The position numbers and the translations under genes were made by a program. From NCBI RefSeq assembly GCF_020911885.1, contig NZ_CP087132.1:2976001-3040000 (forward strand): 64,000 nucleotides of DNA, read 5' to 3'. Under the pieces are notes generated by a model that was not told the DNA's origin, did no database searches, and saw only the letters and a program-made list of their open reading frames with translations. Below, one piece after another: positions 1 through 7,397 of this stretch (position 1 is the first letter of the stretch; each line of letters opens with the position of its first letter). The DNA is from Flavobacterium acetivorans. GTDB taxonomy: Bacteria; Bacteroidota; Bacteroidia; Flavobacteriales; Flavobacteriaceae.

Positions 1-1
1 A

Positions 2-1051
2 ATTGAAGGATTGGGTATCTTCTCGCTAAAAGAAGGGGTAATTTCAACAAGACATCTGGTTCATACTACAGAAGGAAAAGTGATCGGGGAATGGGGCGTT
101 CGAAAGTGGATACCATCCGATACAAAAACATTTACAAAACGTTCCAATATACATATCGCCCGACAGTCTTTGCGCTTGGCACTACTGGAACAACTCGGCG
201 AACATGATGCTGTGCAATGGGGTCATCAATTAGTCCATTTTAAAGAATCTGAGGGTGAAGGCCTCGATCTGCGTTTTCAAGTCAACGGAGAAATAAAGAA
301 TGCCAAGGCAGATCTTGTAGTGGGTGCTGATGGTATTCGTAGCGCCGTGCGCAGTTTGCTGATTGCTGAGGACACCAGCCCTTTGCGTTACCTGGGTTGT
401 ATTGTGATCTTGGGTATTTGCCCTTTAAAGGCTCTCGAAGGGCTTGATAGTTCTTTACTGGATTCAGCCACTGTATTTCAAACCGCCAATGGCAACGAGC
501 GCATTTACATGATGCCTTATACCGCAGATTCGATCATGTGGCAACTTAGTTTTCCAATGGCAGAAAATGAGGCTAAGGCCTTAAGTGCTCAAGGACCACA
601 AGCACTTAAGGAAGAAGGCTGCCGCAGAACTCAGTGGCACAATCCTATTCCTCAGATTTTAGCGGCTACATTAGAGACTCAAATTTCAGGCTATCCCGTC
701 TATGACCGGGAATTACTCGATTCCGCATTGTTGGAAAAAGCGGGAGCAGTGACGCTAATTGGAGATGCGGCGCACCCTATGAGTCCGTTCAAAGGACAGG
801 GCGCAAACCAAGCGCTATTGGACGCACTTACACTGGCTCGTGCCATCACAAAAGGATGCAGAGTTGCATCTCAATGGAGAAATGCGGGACTAAGAGCAGA
901 TGTATTAACGGAATTTGAAGCCGAAATGCTGGCACGCTCTGCTGTCAAAGTGAAAGATTCAGCCGCCGCCGCCAACTTCCTCCATTCCGAAATTGTGCTT
1001 CATGAAGGTGATGAGCCGAGAGGACGCTGCCTAAAGAAAAAAGACGCCTAA
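2..1051 (+). CDS. FAD-dependent monooxygenase, 5' end outside window
   Basis: C-terminal part of a group A flavin monooxygenase (UbiH/PHBH/TetX-like fold), which would hydroxylate a small aromatic or other organic substrate using NAD(P)H and O2. The reading frame is open to the left edge, so the Rossmann GxGxxG motif and about 40-60 residues are missing; the TTG at 11 is probably internal. Visible are the second FAD motif VVGADGIRS near residue 105 and the FAD ribityl-binding motif LIGDAAHPMSPFKGQGAN near residue 250, both diagnostic of the family. The codon use looks more GC-rich than that of the surrounding genes, which fits acquisition by transfer. The substrate cannot be told from sequence. 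TetX-like is possible, but several subfamilies share these motifs. Confidence 0.8.
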   Translation: MEGLGIFSLKEGVISTRHLVHTTEGKVIGEWGVRKWIPSDTKTFTKRSNIHIARQSLRLALLEQLGEHDAVQWGHQLVHFKESEGEGLDLRFQVNGEIKNAKADLVVGADGIRSAVRSLLIAEDTSPLRYLGCIVILGICPLKALEGLDSSLLDSATVFQTANGNERIYMMPYTADSIMWQLSFPMAENEAKALSAQGPQALKEEGCRRTQWHNPIPQILAATLETQISGYPVYDRELLDSALLEKAGAVTLIGDAAHPMSPFKGQGANQALLDALTLARAITKGCRVASQWRNAGLRADVLTEFEAEMLARSAVKVKDSAAAANFLHSEIVLHEGDEPRGRCLKKKDA

Positions 1052-1296
1052 CATTAAAAGAGACTCAGCCTACACCCCATTACAAAAATTCCCCTCCACT
1101 GAGGGCGGGCCAGCGGGCGGCAATTATTTATGCTTGTTGTGAATTGCTATTAAGAGAAGTAACTAAAAAATGGACGATGCCTTTAAGAAATTGGAGAATT
1201 GTTTTAAACCAATTTACCCTTATATTTGAAAAAAGGCTCCGACTATAAAATCGAAGCTTCAACTTTTCAACTTACACACTTTATGGGACAGTGTCT
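1052..1296. other. Intergenic stretch with a CRISPR-repeat-like 13-mer
   Basis: No gene is visible. Positions 1136-1148 read GTTGTGAATTGCT, identical to the first 13 nt of the CRISPR repeat of the array at 7807-12867; the match then breaks. It may be a repeat remnant or chance in AT-rich DNA. Confidence 0.3.
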
Positions 1297-2373
1297 TTAA
1301 ATCTTAGCATCCAGTATGTTATCTGGTTTGTTTATTGTAGGATCATACCAATCTGCTTTATCATTAGCCCAGTTTATCCATTCTTGAAGCTCGGTAGTTA
1401 ATGTCTTGGTTTCAATAGCTTTTTGGTATTCGGCTTGAATGTATTGCCGAATTAATTGGGATTTATTGTATTGTTCCGAAAGAGCAACCAATTTATTAAA
1501 TTTAGCAACTTCTTTCTCTTTTTGTTTTTTGATTTCTTCCTTACGTTTTACTTCGGCATCGGATTCTAATCTCCATAAGCGTGATGCTTCTTGTTGTTTC
1601 TTTTCTTCTTGAGCATAGATTTCAAGTTTGGCAACAATACGAGCTAATAATTTTTCGATTTTTACTTTACCATCCCGCCATTCTTTTTCTCCTGAGTAGC
1701 GACCTATTTTTAAAATAAATTCCCCAGTTGGAATATATTCGGAAGTACCATAAGTAGTTGTTGCGGGTACTCTTTTGGAAGCTTCCCTTAAATCAAAATC
1801 AATGTAAATGGTATCAATTAAAATACAGGTGTTTTGATGTTCTTCTCCCAATGTATGGCCTCTGTATCGAAGTAATTTGATTAGTGCATCCATAAAACAT
1901 AAGGCTCTCTGTTTGTGTTTTTCGCCTACTCTGATAGGATATCGTAACTTTTTATATTTTCCATAAAAAGCATCACCTTTACTTTCTTTCCAATACTCTT
2001 GGGTTTGAATAGTTATAATATCGGGTTTTGTGATTTTATCGGAAACAATTAAAGGAGCATTAGGATCATTCTCAATTTCTTTGGTTCTAATGGTTAATGG
2101 AGTTTGGTCTATAGTAACACTATTCCCTTCTTCCCTTAGTGTTAAGACGATTTTACCCACACCTCCGGAGATGGGATTAAATTTAGGGATATTAACTTTT
2201 TTATTGAATTTTAATTTCATCCAATATCCTCCATCTGGCATTGGTATTTCAAATTGCTTACAGATTTTTTTTATCCCGTCATTTGAAAGTGCAAACTGTT
2301 GTGTCAATTTAGAAACGGGCATTGACCATACCATATCATATAATTCCTTTCTTGTCAGTTCTGTAGTTTTCAT
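1297..2373 (-). CDS. Conserved protein with N-terminal HTH-like segment and coiled coil; function unknown
   Basis: A 358-residue soluble protein. The first 60 residues (ELTRKELYDMVWSMPVSKLTQQFALSNDG then a GYWMKL motif) resemble a recurring N-terminal module found in proteins of mobile and accessory DNA, and the helix pattern suggests DNA binding. Residues about 245-320 are rich in K, E and Q and probably form a coiled coil. There is no catalytic motif I recognise. It is transcribed alone, divergently from the XRE-ImmA-PIN operon, with a TAAATTTG -7 element at 2406-2413. A role linked to its divergent neighbours is possible but only inferred. Confidence 0.6.
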   Translation of the reverse strand: MKTTELTRKELYDMVWSMPVSKLTQQFALSNDGIKKICKQFEIPMPDGGYWMKLKFNKKVNIPKFNPISGGVGKIVLTLREEGNSVTIDQTPLTIRTKEIENDPNAPLIVSDKITKPDIITIQTQEYWKESKGDAFYGKYKKLRYPIRVGEKHKQRALCFMDALIKLLRYRGHTLGEEHQNTCILIDTIYIDFDLREASKRVPATTTYGTSEYIPTGEFILKIGRYSGEKEWRDGKVKIEKLLARIVAKLEIYAQEEKKQQEASRLWRLESDAEVKRKEEIKKQKEKEVAKFNKLVALSEQYNKSQLIRQYIQAEYQKAIETKTLTTELQEWINWANDKADWYDPTINKPDNILDAKI

Positions 2374-2405
2374 GTTTTTAATATTTTACATTAAAATTTA
2401 AAAAA

Positions 2406-2413
2406 CAAATTTA
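2406..2413 (-). promoter_or_regulatory. -7 promoter element for the 1297-2373 gene
   Basis: Reads TAAATTTG on the minus strand, matching the Bacteroidetes TAnnTTTG consensus, 33 bp upstream of the start codon. No clear TTG -33 box. A 10-bp palindrome CATAATTATG (2415-2424) lies next to it. Confidence 0.4.
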
Positions 2414-2489
2414 CATAATTATGAAAAGTCATAATGGAAAAATTTTTATTTCAATATTGTACATTTTATTGTAATTTATAAAATTTGAT

Positions 2490-2497
2490 TACTTTTG
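2490..2497 (+). promoter_or_regulatory. -7 promoter element of the XRE-ImmA-PIN operon
   Basis: TACTTTTG fits TAnnTTTG and sits about 53 bp upstream of the XRE start. It overlaps an inverted repeat TTAC-TTTT-GTAA (2489-2500), a plausible operator for the first gene product. Confidence 0.45.
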
Positions 2498-2550
2498 TAA
2501 CTTGAAATTATTCCTTAAAAGAATACATTTAAATCAAAACTCAAGAAATC

Positions 2551-2889
2551 ATGGAAGCAACTACAGGATTGGTAATAAAAGGATTGCGCGAAAGATATGG
2601 ATATACACAGGAAAAATTAGCTGGTTTTCTGGATGTAAAAAGAGAAATGATCAGTTTCTATGAAAATAATGAAAGAGAGGTTTCTTTAGAAGTTTTAGAA
2701 AAACTATCGGATTTGTTTGGTGTGGAATTAGCAGTTTTTTTTAGTGAAACAGTAGAAGAAGCCATGGCAGAAGTTGTTTTTGCATTTAGAAAAGATTCTG
2801 TCAATGAAAGTGATATGGAAAAACTTTCTGATTTTGGTAAAATTGTAAAAAATTATATTAAGATAAATCGTTTGTATCATGGCATTTAA
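2551..2889 (+). CDS. XRE-family HTH regulator (putative antitoxin)
   Basis: A 112-residue protein with a Cro/C1-type HTH at residues about 7-62: GLRERYGYTQEKLAGFLDVKR then the recognition helix and an LEKLSDLFGV tail. It is the first gene of a three-gene operon and overlaps the next gene by 11 bp, so the two are probably translationally coupled. XRE proteins beside ImmA/IrrE peptidases are usually the repressor that the peptidase cleaves or inactivates. It could also be the antitoxin for the PIN protein two genes downstream. DNA binding is well supported; the partner relations are inferred from gene order. Confidence 0.85.
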   Translation: MEATTGLVIKGLRERYGYTQEKLAGFLDVKREMISFYENNEREVSLEVLEKLSDLFGVELAVFFSETVEEAMAEVVFAFRKDSVNESDMEKLSDFGKIVKNYIKINRLYHGI

Positions 2890-3622
2890 CGAGAAAATAT
2901 TAGAAGCCAAGGCAAATAAATTCCGAAGAGAATTAGGATTAGGTACCGAGACCTCAATAGATTTAGAAAAACTATTATTGACTTTAGGTGTTCTGACGGT
3001 ATATATGCCTTTGGAAAGTGAATTTTCTGGGATGGCACTTAAAACTAATGAAAATTTATTCATGCTGATTAATTCTGCTTTACCTGTAGGAAGACAAAAT
3101 TTCACTATAGGCCACGAATTGTACCACCTTTTTATACAAGAGAACTTTAATTTTCAAATGTGCAATGCCGGTCAATTTGATAAAAAAGACAGAGAAGAAT
3201 ATAACGCTGATATTTTTAGCTCTTATTTTTTAATGCCAGAGGCAGCATTAATCAAACAGATACCTGAAAAGGAATTAGGATGGGGAGAAACTCTTTCTTT
3301 GGCCACCATTATAAAAATGGAGCAGTATTTTGGAGTTTCAAGAGCCGCCCTTTTGGTTCGATTAAGCAAAGCGAAGTATATCCATTATGATGATTACAAA
3401 CCTTATTTAAAAGGTGTTATTAAAAGCGCTGTTGAGCATGGATATGCTGCTGCTCTCTATCAAAGAAATGATGAAGAGAAAGTCGTTGGGGATTATGGAA
3501 TTAAAGTTAAAGCATTATTTGATGTGGGTAAAATTTCTGAAAGTCATTATCATTCTTTGATGATGGATATAGGTTTAGATATGGATGACCCAAAATTTAA
3601 TGATGATGGGAAAGAAAACTAA
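2879..3622 (+). CDS. ImmA/IrrE family metallo-endopeptidase
   Basis: A 247-residue zinc protease of the ImmA/IrrE (COG2856) family. The zinc motif HELYH lies near residue 80 in TIGHELYHLFIQ, and the third ligand is expected in the following EEYNADIFSSYFLMPE segment, where the ADxFAxxFLMP signature of the family is clear. Such proteases inactivate a cognate XRE repressor on a stress signal (ImmA of ICEBs1, IrrE/DdrO of Deinococcus). Here the XRE partner is immediately upstream with an 11-bp overlap, and the PIN gene begins inside this gene's 3' end. The approximately 80 residues after the peptidase domain have no motif that I know. Confidence 0.85.
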   Translation: MAFNEKILEAKANKFRRELGLGTETSIDLEKLLLTLGVLTVYMPLESEFSGMALKTNENLFMLINSALPVGRQNFTIGHELYHLFIQENFNFQMCNAGQFDKKDREEYNADIFSSYFLMPEAALIKQIPEKELGWGETLSLATIIKMEQYFGVSRAALLVRLSKAKYIHYDDYKPYLKGVIKSAVEHGYAAALYQRNDEEKVVGDYGIKVKALFDVGKISESHYHSLMMDIGLDMDDPKFNDDGKEN

Positions 3623-4139
3623 TACGGAACCAAGAATATTACTGGATTGTGATGTTATTATCCATTTTACTAAAGCTGGACAGCAATTGCTTTTGTCTAA
3701 AATATTCCCTAACCGATTTGTTATTTTGGATAAAATAAAAGCCGAATTGGATAAGCGAAAAAAAAGTATAGTTGCGTTAGATAATTTTATTGAATGGTCA
3801 AAAATTGAAGTGATTCCTTTTCCAAAGGATATCGCTATAATAAAAGAGTATGCTAAGTTGAAGTATAATATGGGTGATGGTGAAGCAGCCTGCATGGCTG
3901 TTGCTAAACATACCAAAGACTATATTGCGAGCAGTAATTTAAAAGATATCAAAGAGTACTGTAATCATTATGGAATTGTTTATTTGACAACCATGGATAT
4001 TCTTTTAGAGGCCTATCAAAAGAAAATATTGACTGAAGCTGAATGCGATATTTTTATCCGAGAAGTGAAAACAAAAGACAGTAAGTTAATAGATGGGATT
4101 GATACTATTAAGCAATACGAACAAAGAGAAAAAAAATAA
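3585..4139 (+). CDS. PIN-domain protein, probable ribonuclease toxin
   Basis: A 184-residue PIN-like protein. Acidic residues expected for metal binding are present: LDCDVIIHF (D near 21), an E in KIKAELDKR, GDGEAACMAVA (D and E), and the terminal ASSNLKDI motif. This pattern of spaced carboxylates is typical of VapC-like RNases. It overlaps the ImmA gene by 38 bp if the first ATG is used; a run of three in-frame ATGs at 3600-3608 offers later starts. About 45 residues follow the PIN core. With no small VapB-like antitoxin nearby, the XRE protein of this operon is the likely controller. The toxin role is inferred. Confidence 0.65.
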   Translation: MTQNLMMMGKKTNTEPRILLDCDVIIHFTKAGQQLLLSKIFPNRFVILDKIKAELDKRKKSIVALDNFIEWSKIEVIPFPKDIAIIKEYAKLKYNMGDGEAACMAVAKHTKDYIASSNLKDIKEYCNHYGIVYLTTMDILLEAYQKKILTEAECDIFIREVKTKDSKLIDGIDTIKQYEQREKK

Positions 4140-4297
4140 CCGAAGCAAGATAGTACTCTGTTTAAAGGAGTTTGCTAAGAAAAGTAATTTATTTGTTATG
4201 AGTAATTTGGAATGTAGCGCTTATTCTAGCTTGCTACACTCTATATTTTATAAAAGCTATTCACCAGATCACGCGGATATTTTCTTCGAGTTCTATG

Positions 4298-4492
4298 GCG
4301 GATTTACTTTATCAATTCGCTATTCTTGGCTATAATCCGTACCCGCAACAATACCTCATAAAGTGAACACAGGCAAAAAGCTACAAGAAAATAATTCCTC
4401 TAGCTTTTTTATAAAATTGAAATTACTAATCGTTGTGGGGATCGCTTACAACTGAGCGGTAGCAGCTGACGAAGTAAATCCGCGATATCGGG
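4298..4492. repeat. MITE-like element, copy A (left end degraded)
   Basis: Shares with copies at 4704 and 5432 a core of about 100 bp running from CCCGCAACAATACC through an AAAAGCTA...TAGCTTTTTT hairpin to ACTACTC-like sequence. The right end GTAAATCCGCGATATCGGG (ends 4492) matches the right terminal repeat of copy C; the left end is degenerate. The region 4140-4847 has no convincing gene. Outside the repeats it includes TTGCGAGGAACGAAGCAA (4551-4568), which resembles dispersed repeats of flavobacteria. Confidence 0.6.
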
Positions 4493-4703
4493 CTCACCAC
4501 ACACGCAAAGCAAACAATACAAATCTTCAATCTAAGTCCTTGCGAGGAACGAAGCAACCTCACTATCAAAAGCAAACCCTAAAAAATCATTGAAACGGAC
4601 ATAGTAAAATGAATTTATTCGGCACCTCGCATTGACTCTCTCTCCTACCGTTCTCAACTCCATGTCTTTTTTTTAATACCCATTTGTAAATTCCTAATTT
4701 GTA

Positions 4704-4830
4704 CCCGATAGCACGGATTTGCAATCCTTACCCGCAACAATACCTCATAAAGTGAACACAGGCAAAAAGCTACAAGAAAATAATTCCTGTAGCTTTTTTA
4801 TAAAATTGAAATGACTACTCTTTATGGGCA
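4704..4830. repeat. MITE-like element, copy B (right end missing)
   Basis: Begins with the intact left terminal repeat CCCGATAGCACGGATTT and continues nearly identical to copy C through the internal hairpin (AAAAAGCTACA ... TGTAGCTTTTT) until about 4828, where similarity stops. The hairpin with its T-run can act as a terminator on either strand. Confidence 0.65.
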
Positions 4831-4847
4831 GTTTAAATATTTTCTTT

Positions 4848-5431
4848 TTAATCTAAATTAGAAGTAGTTACTTTCCAATAACCTCTAGTACCTCCAACTC
4901 TTTCTATATGTCCTTTGTCTTTTAATAATTCTATATTTTTAGATACAGCTGATTCATTAATTTCTAATCTATCAGCAATAGCACGATAACTAATTTTATT
5001 ATCCTGTTTTATAATAGCTAATACTTCTTTTTGTCTATCTGTTAAATCTTTTATTGCACTACCTATTGCACCACCTGAAGTATCAGCACCATCTTCTCCT
5101 TTTTGATTCTCTGCTTGCACTACTGGAAAAATCATACGTAAAAAATTTTCAGAGAATTTGAAACATTCTTTAGGATAACTTTCTAAAATTCTTGGCACAC
5201 CCGAACCTAATTGTTCTACCATATCTAAATCTCTGAAAACTCGCATTAGTTCTTTATTTCTAGGAATAGAAACTCCATCAAAAAATTCTTCTTTATTTAA
5301 TGCGTCAGGTAATCCGCCTGCAGAAGTGATTTCAATTCTATCATCGAAAATTTCAAATTTTGGTGGTACCTCGTTGGTGTAATCGTTGTGAATGATTGCA
5401 TTTATTACTGCTTCACGCAAAACAATAGCAT
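4848..5431 (-). pseudogene. AlbA_2/RecG-like ATP-binding regulator, N-terminus lost to MITE insertion
   Basis: C-terminal remnant of the DNA-binding/ATP-binding family often named 'ATP-dependent DNA helicase RecG-related' (AlbA_2 N-terminal domain, GHKL-like HATPase_c_4 domain, C-terminal winged helix). Visible are LREAVINAIIHNDYT (GHKL N-box), the GLP...NxxL and VEQLGSGVPRILESY motifs, then a winged helix (LTDRQKEVLAIIKQDNKISYRAIADRL...) near the end. The N-terminal domain of about 200-280 residues is absent. The frame runs on upstream into the MITE at 5432-5609, which supplies about 45 unrelated residues and an ATG (5567), so a chimeric protein could be made. The stop is intact. Likely non-functional, though a truncated winged-helix protein is possible. 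Confidence 0.7.
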
Positions 5432-5609
5432 CCCGATAGCACGGATTTGCAATCCTTGCCCGCAACATTACCCCATAAAGTGAACACAAAAAAAAGCTAC
5501 AAGAAAATAATTCCTCTAGCTTTTTTATAAAATTGAAATGACTACTCTTTATGGACACTGCTTGCACTCCAGCGATAGCGAACGGACGAAGTAAATCCGC
5601 GCTATCGGG
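5432..5609. mobile_element. MITE-like element, copy C (complete, 178 bp)
   Basis: Bounded by 17-bp terminal inverted repeats CCCGATAGCACGGATTT and AAATCCGCGCTATCGGG (one mismatch). No coding capacity. The interior holds the hairpin AAAAAGCTA...TAGCTTTTTT (about 5490-5526) seen in copies A and B. It lies between a beheaded AlbA/RecG-like gene and the stop codon of the SecB-like gene, so it also separates the two transcription units. Size, inverted ends and three local copies fit a non-autonomous transposable element; no matching transposase lies in the window and I see no clear target duplication. Confidence 0.7.
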
Positions 5610-5611
5610 TT

Positions 5612-6067
5612 TTATTTGCTTCCTTTTTCCAATAAGTCATTGGGATTAATAACAGGCAGAATAAAATCACTTAAAACGGTTCCTTGGAAACGCGTCATTA
5701 AAATCCCTCTTGATGTGGAATACGTTATAGAAGCCAATGCGTTTCCTAAAGCAGGATGAACAGTAATGGTTTCCTCTTTTTCCAGAGTGGTCAGTTCCTC
5801 TAGATTATCCACATAAAAAACATAGACAAAACTGAAATTTCCGACGGCTTCCTCAATAGTGTCGATATCGCTTTTAGTCTCCACATACACAGAAAAATCA
5901 GCTCGCACCAATTTGTCTCCAAGATTAAATCCCAATTCGAAATCAACATTAAAAGTATGGCCGACCACTTTTTCATTTTCAAAATCAAAAGGGCTGTTGA
6001 TTTGCCCTTTAATGATTTTGAAATCTACAATTTGTATTTTTTCAGGCTGTAAAATATTAGCTGACAT
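5612..6067 (-). CDS. SecB-like chaperone of a toxin-antitoxin-chaperone (TAC) system
   Basis: A 151-residue SecB-family protein. The C-terminal third carries SecB-typical sequence: HPALGNALASITYSTSRGIL, then FILPVINPNDLL, which corresponds to the conserved LP(V/I)xxPxxLL end of SecB. In TAC systems such as M. tuberculosis Rv1955-Rv1957 a dedicated SecB binds the antitoxin's C-terminal chaperone-addiction tail and protects it from degradation. Here the gene is third in the operon and overlaps the antitoxin by 11 bp, the same order as in M. tuberculosis. Bacteroidetes housekeeping SecB is uncommon, and the tight linkage argues for the TAC role. Confidence 0.8.
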   Translation of the reverse strand: MSANILQPEKIQIVDFKIIKGQINSPFDFENEKVVGHTFNVDFELGFNLGDKLVRADFSVYVETKSDIDTIEEAVGNFSFVYVFYVDNLEELTTLEKEETITVHPALGNALASITYSTSRGILMTRFQGTVLSDFILPVINPNDLLEKGSK

Positions 6068-6464
6068 TGGCTAATGGTGTTTTAGGTTTGGTTTTTGATT
6101 TTTTCCACACATGGGTGTAAGCAACATCTTTGGTAGTAACATGTGCATTCTTATAAACAGTAATATACCTCTTACCACCTATCAAAGAGGACACCGGCTT
6201 TCTATGAGGAACAGTAATAATGGTATCCCCTAATTCTGCTTCTAATTTTGCAAGCGAACGCAAAGTAAAATTGTGTTCTCCCACTAACCATTTATTCACT
6301 TCCGAAGGTCTTTTTTCTAATTTTTCAGCCAGATCTTTTTGGCTGAATCCTTTTTCTTTTAATAACTGATTTACACGTACCACAATGTCAGCGTATAACT
6401 TAGCGAAGATTTTTGTTTCTTCGGCTGTTTCTGCTAAAATTCTTTGGGCTACTTTGCTTCTCAT
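6057..6464 (-). CDS. higA: HigA-like antitoxin with chaperone-addiction tail
   Basis: A 135-residue antitoxin. The N-terminal helix is followed by an XRE-type HTH at about residues 28-80 (VNQLLKEKGFSQKDLAEKLEKRPSEVNKWL, then GEHNFTLRSLAKLEAELG). After the HTH come about 50 residues with a hydrophobic/aromatic and basic tail (YITVYKNAH, YTHVWKKSKTKPKTP), which has the place and character of the ChAD segment that makes an antitoxin depend on a SecB-like chaperone. It lies 11 bp after the toxin gene and overlaps the chaperone gene. It should bind the toxin and repress the operon through the palindrome at 7021-7040. Confidence 0.8.
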   Translation of the reverse strand: MRSKVAQRILAETAEETKIFAKLYADIVVRVNQLLKEKGFSQKDLAEKLEKRPSEVNKWLVGEHNFTLRSLAKLEAELGDTIITVPHRKPVSSLIGGKRYITVYKNAHVTTKDVAYTHVWKKSKTKPKTPLANVS

Positions 6465-6475
6465 AATTTTGGTTT

Positions 6476-6997
6476 TTAGAGGATGATTTCATCTGAACCA
6501 TCATAATTAGTAAGTTTTCTGTTTTCTTTATCTACAATAATTGTTTCGTTACGAATAGCCTCGAGAATTCGTTTGGCAAATTCACATGCTTCTCTCCAGA
6601 TCAAGTGTAGTGAACTTTTTTGATTTGTTTGTTCATCTTTAACACCTCCATTAAAAAGAATAACAATATCATTTGTGATTTTTAAGGCATATATTCGTAA
6701 GGGAAAATTGGGATAGTGATAGCTGATTTCGTCGAGTACCACTTTACCTTGAACAGGCAATCCTTTTACTTCGTTTTCATTTCTGTTGAACAATTCATTA
6801 ATAGCGCCATGTTCTTCTCCAATAGCATATATTATAAATGACAATAATTCCTGATTGGCTTGTTTGTACTCTGCTAAGGAATCATACTTCTCGAAAAATA
6901 AATCGGTTTCATTGACTTGAAGATCATCATATCTCACGCTGTAAAAAGTGCACTTTGCACCTTCATCATCCCATATTTCTAGAGCAAATATATTCAC
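6476..6997 (-). CDS. higB: HigB-like toxin (Gp49/RelE superfamily)
   Basis: A 173-residue protein, first gene of the TAC operon. The segment FPLRIYALKITNDIVILFNGGVKD (about residues 107-130) matches the core beta-strand motif of HigB/Gp49-like toxins (typically LRIYxFxxxxxIVILxGGxxK), which cleave mRNA on the ribosome. It is longer than the usual 90-120 residues because of an N-terminal extension of about 60 residues. The assignment rests on this motif plus the HigA-like and SecB-like genes directly downstream. RNase activity is inferred from the family. Confidence 0.7.
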   Translation of the reverse strand: MNIFALEIWDDEGAKCTFYSVRYDDLQVNETDLFFEKYDSLAEYKQANQELLSFIIYAIGEEHGAINELFNRNENEVKGLPVQGKVVLDEISYHYPNFPLRIYALKITNDIVILFNGGVKDEQTNQKSSLHLIWREACEFAKRILEAIRNETIIVDKENRKLTNYDGSDEIIL

Positions 6998-7016
6998 TTT
7001 ACTAGCATTTTACAAA

Positions 7017-7040
7017 CAAAAATACACTTTTAAGTGTATT
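7017..7040 (-). promoter_or_regulatory. Promoter and palindromic operator of the TAC operon
   Basis: A palindrome AATACACTTTTAAGTGTATT (7021-7040; 9-bp arms, 2-nt centre) lies 24 bp upstream of the toxin start. On the minus strand its proximal edge overlaps a -7 element TATTTTTG (7024-7017). A HigA dimer bound here would cover the promoter, as expected for autoregulation. Confidence 0.6.
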
Positions 7041-7397
7041 TTATGATTATTTAGTATACTTTTTTTTTATTTCTTGATTAAGAGCTAGCTGTTGGTCAAC
7101 TTTCCTCCTACGAGAAAAACACTCTTCCATACTCAAAGGCTTCCTGCAGCTACCGGAATCAATAAAGAATATACTAAAAAAAAAACGCCCTTACGGTTTC
7201 CCGTAACATCGCTGAATTAAAAGAAGTTAATTTTGAAAATAGATCTAAGACTAAATGTTTTTTATCAGTTTTTTCGGTATTAATTTATATATTTGAGAAA
7301 ACAACGAATGATATTAAAATAGCGACTATGTACAAATTGTGCGTCAATCTATGAGAACAGTGCTAAAACAGAAACTATAGACTAAAATATTTAACGA
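7041..7397. other. Noncoding stretch, no gene seen
   Basis: AT-rich, with short GC-richer pieces near 7080-7215. I found no ORF of substance, no RNA gene and no repeat shared with other parts of the window. TATATTTG at 7288-7295 could be the -7 element of the broken gene that starts at 7398. Confidence 0.4.

Noticed and set aside
4093..4335. Open frame of 80 codons after the PIN gene
   Set aside because: Overlaps the PIN gene end, has no promoter, and its latter part falls into the degraded MITE copy; the composition is not protein-like.
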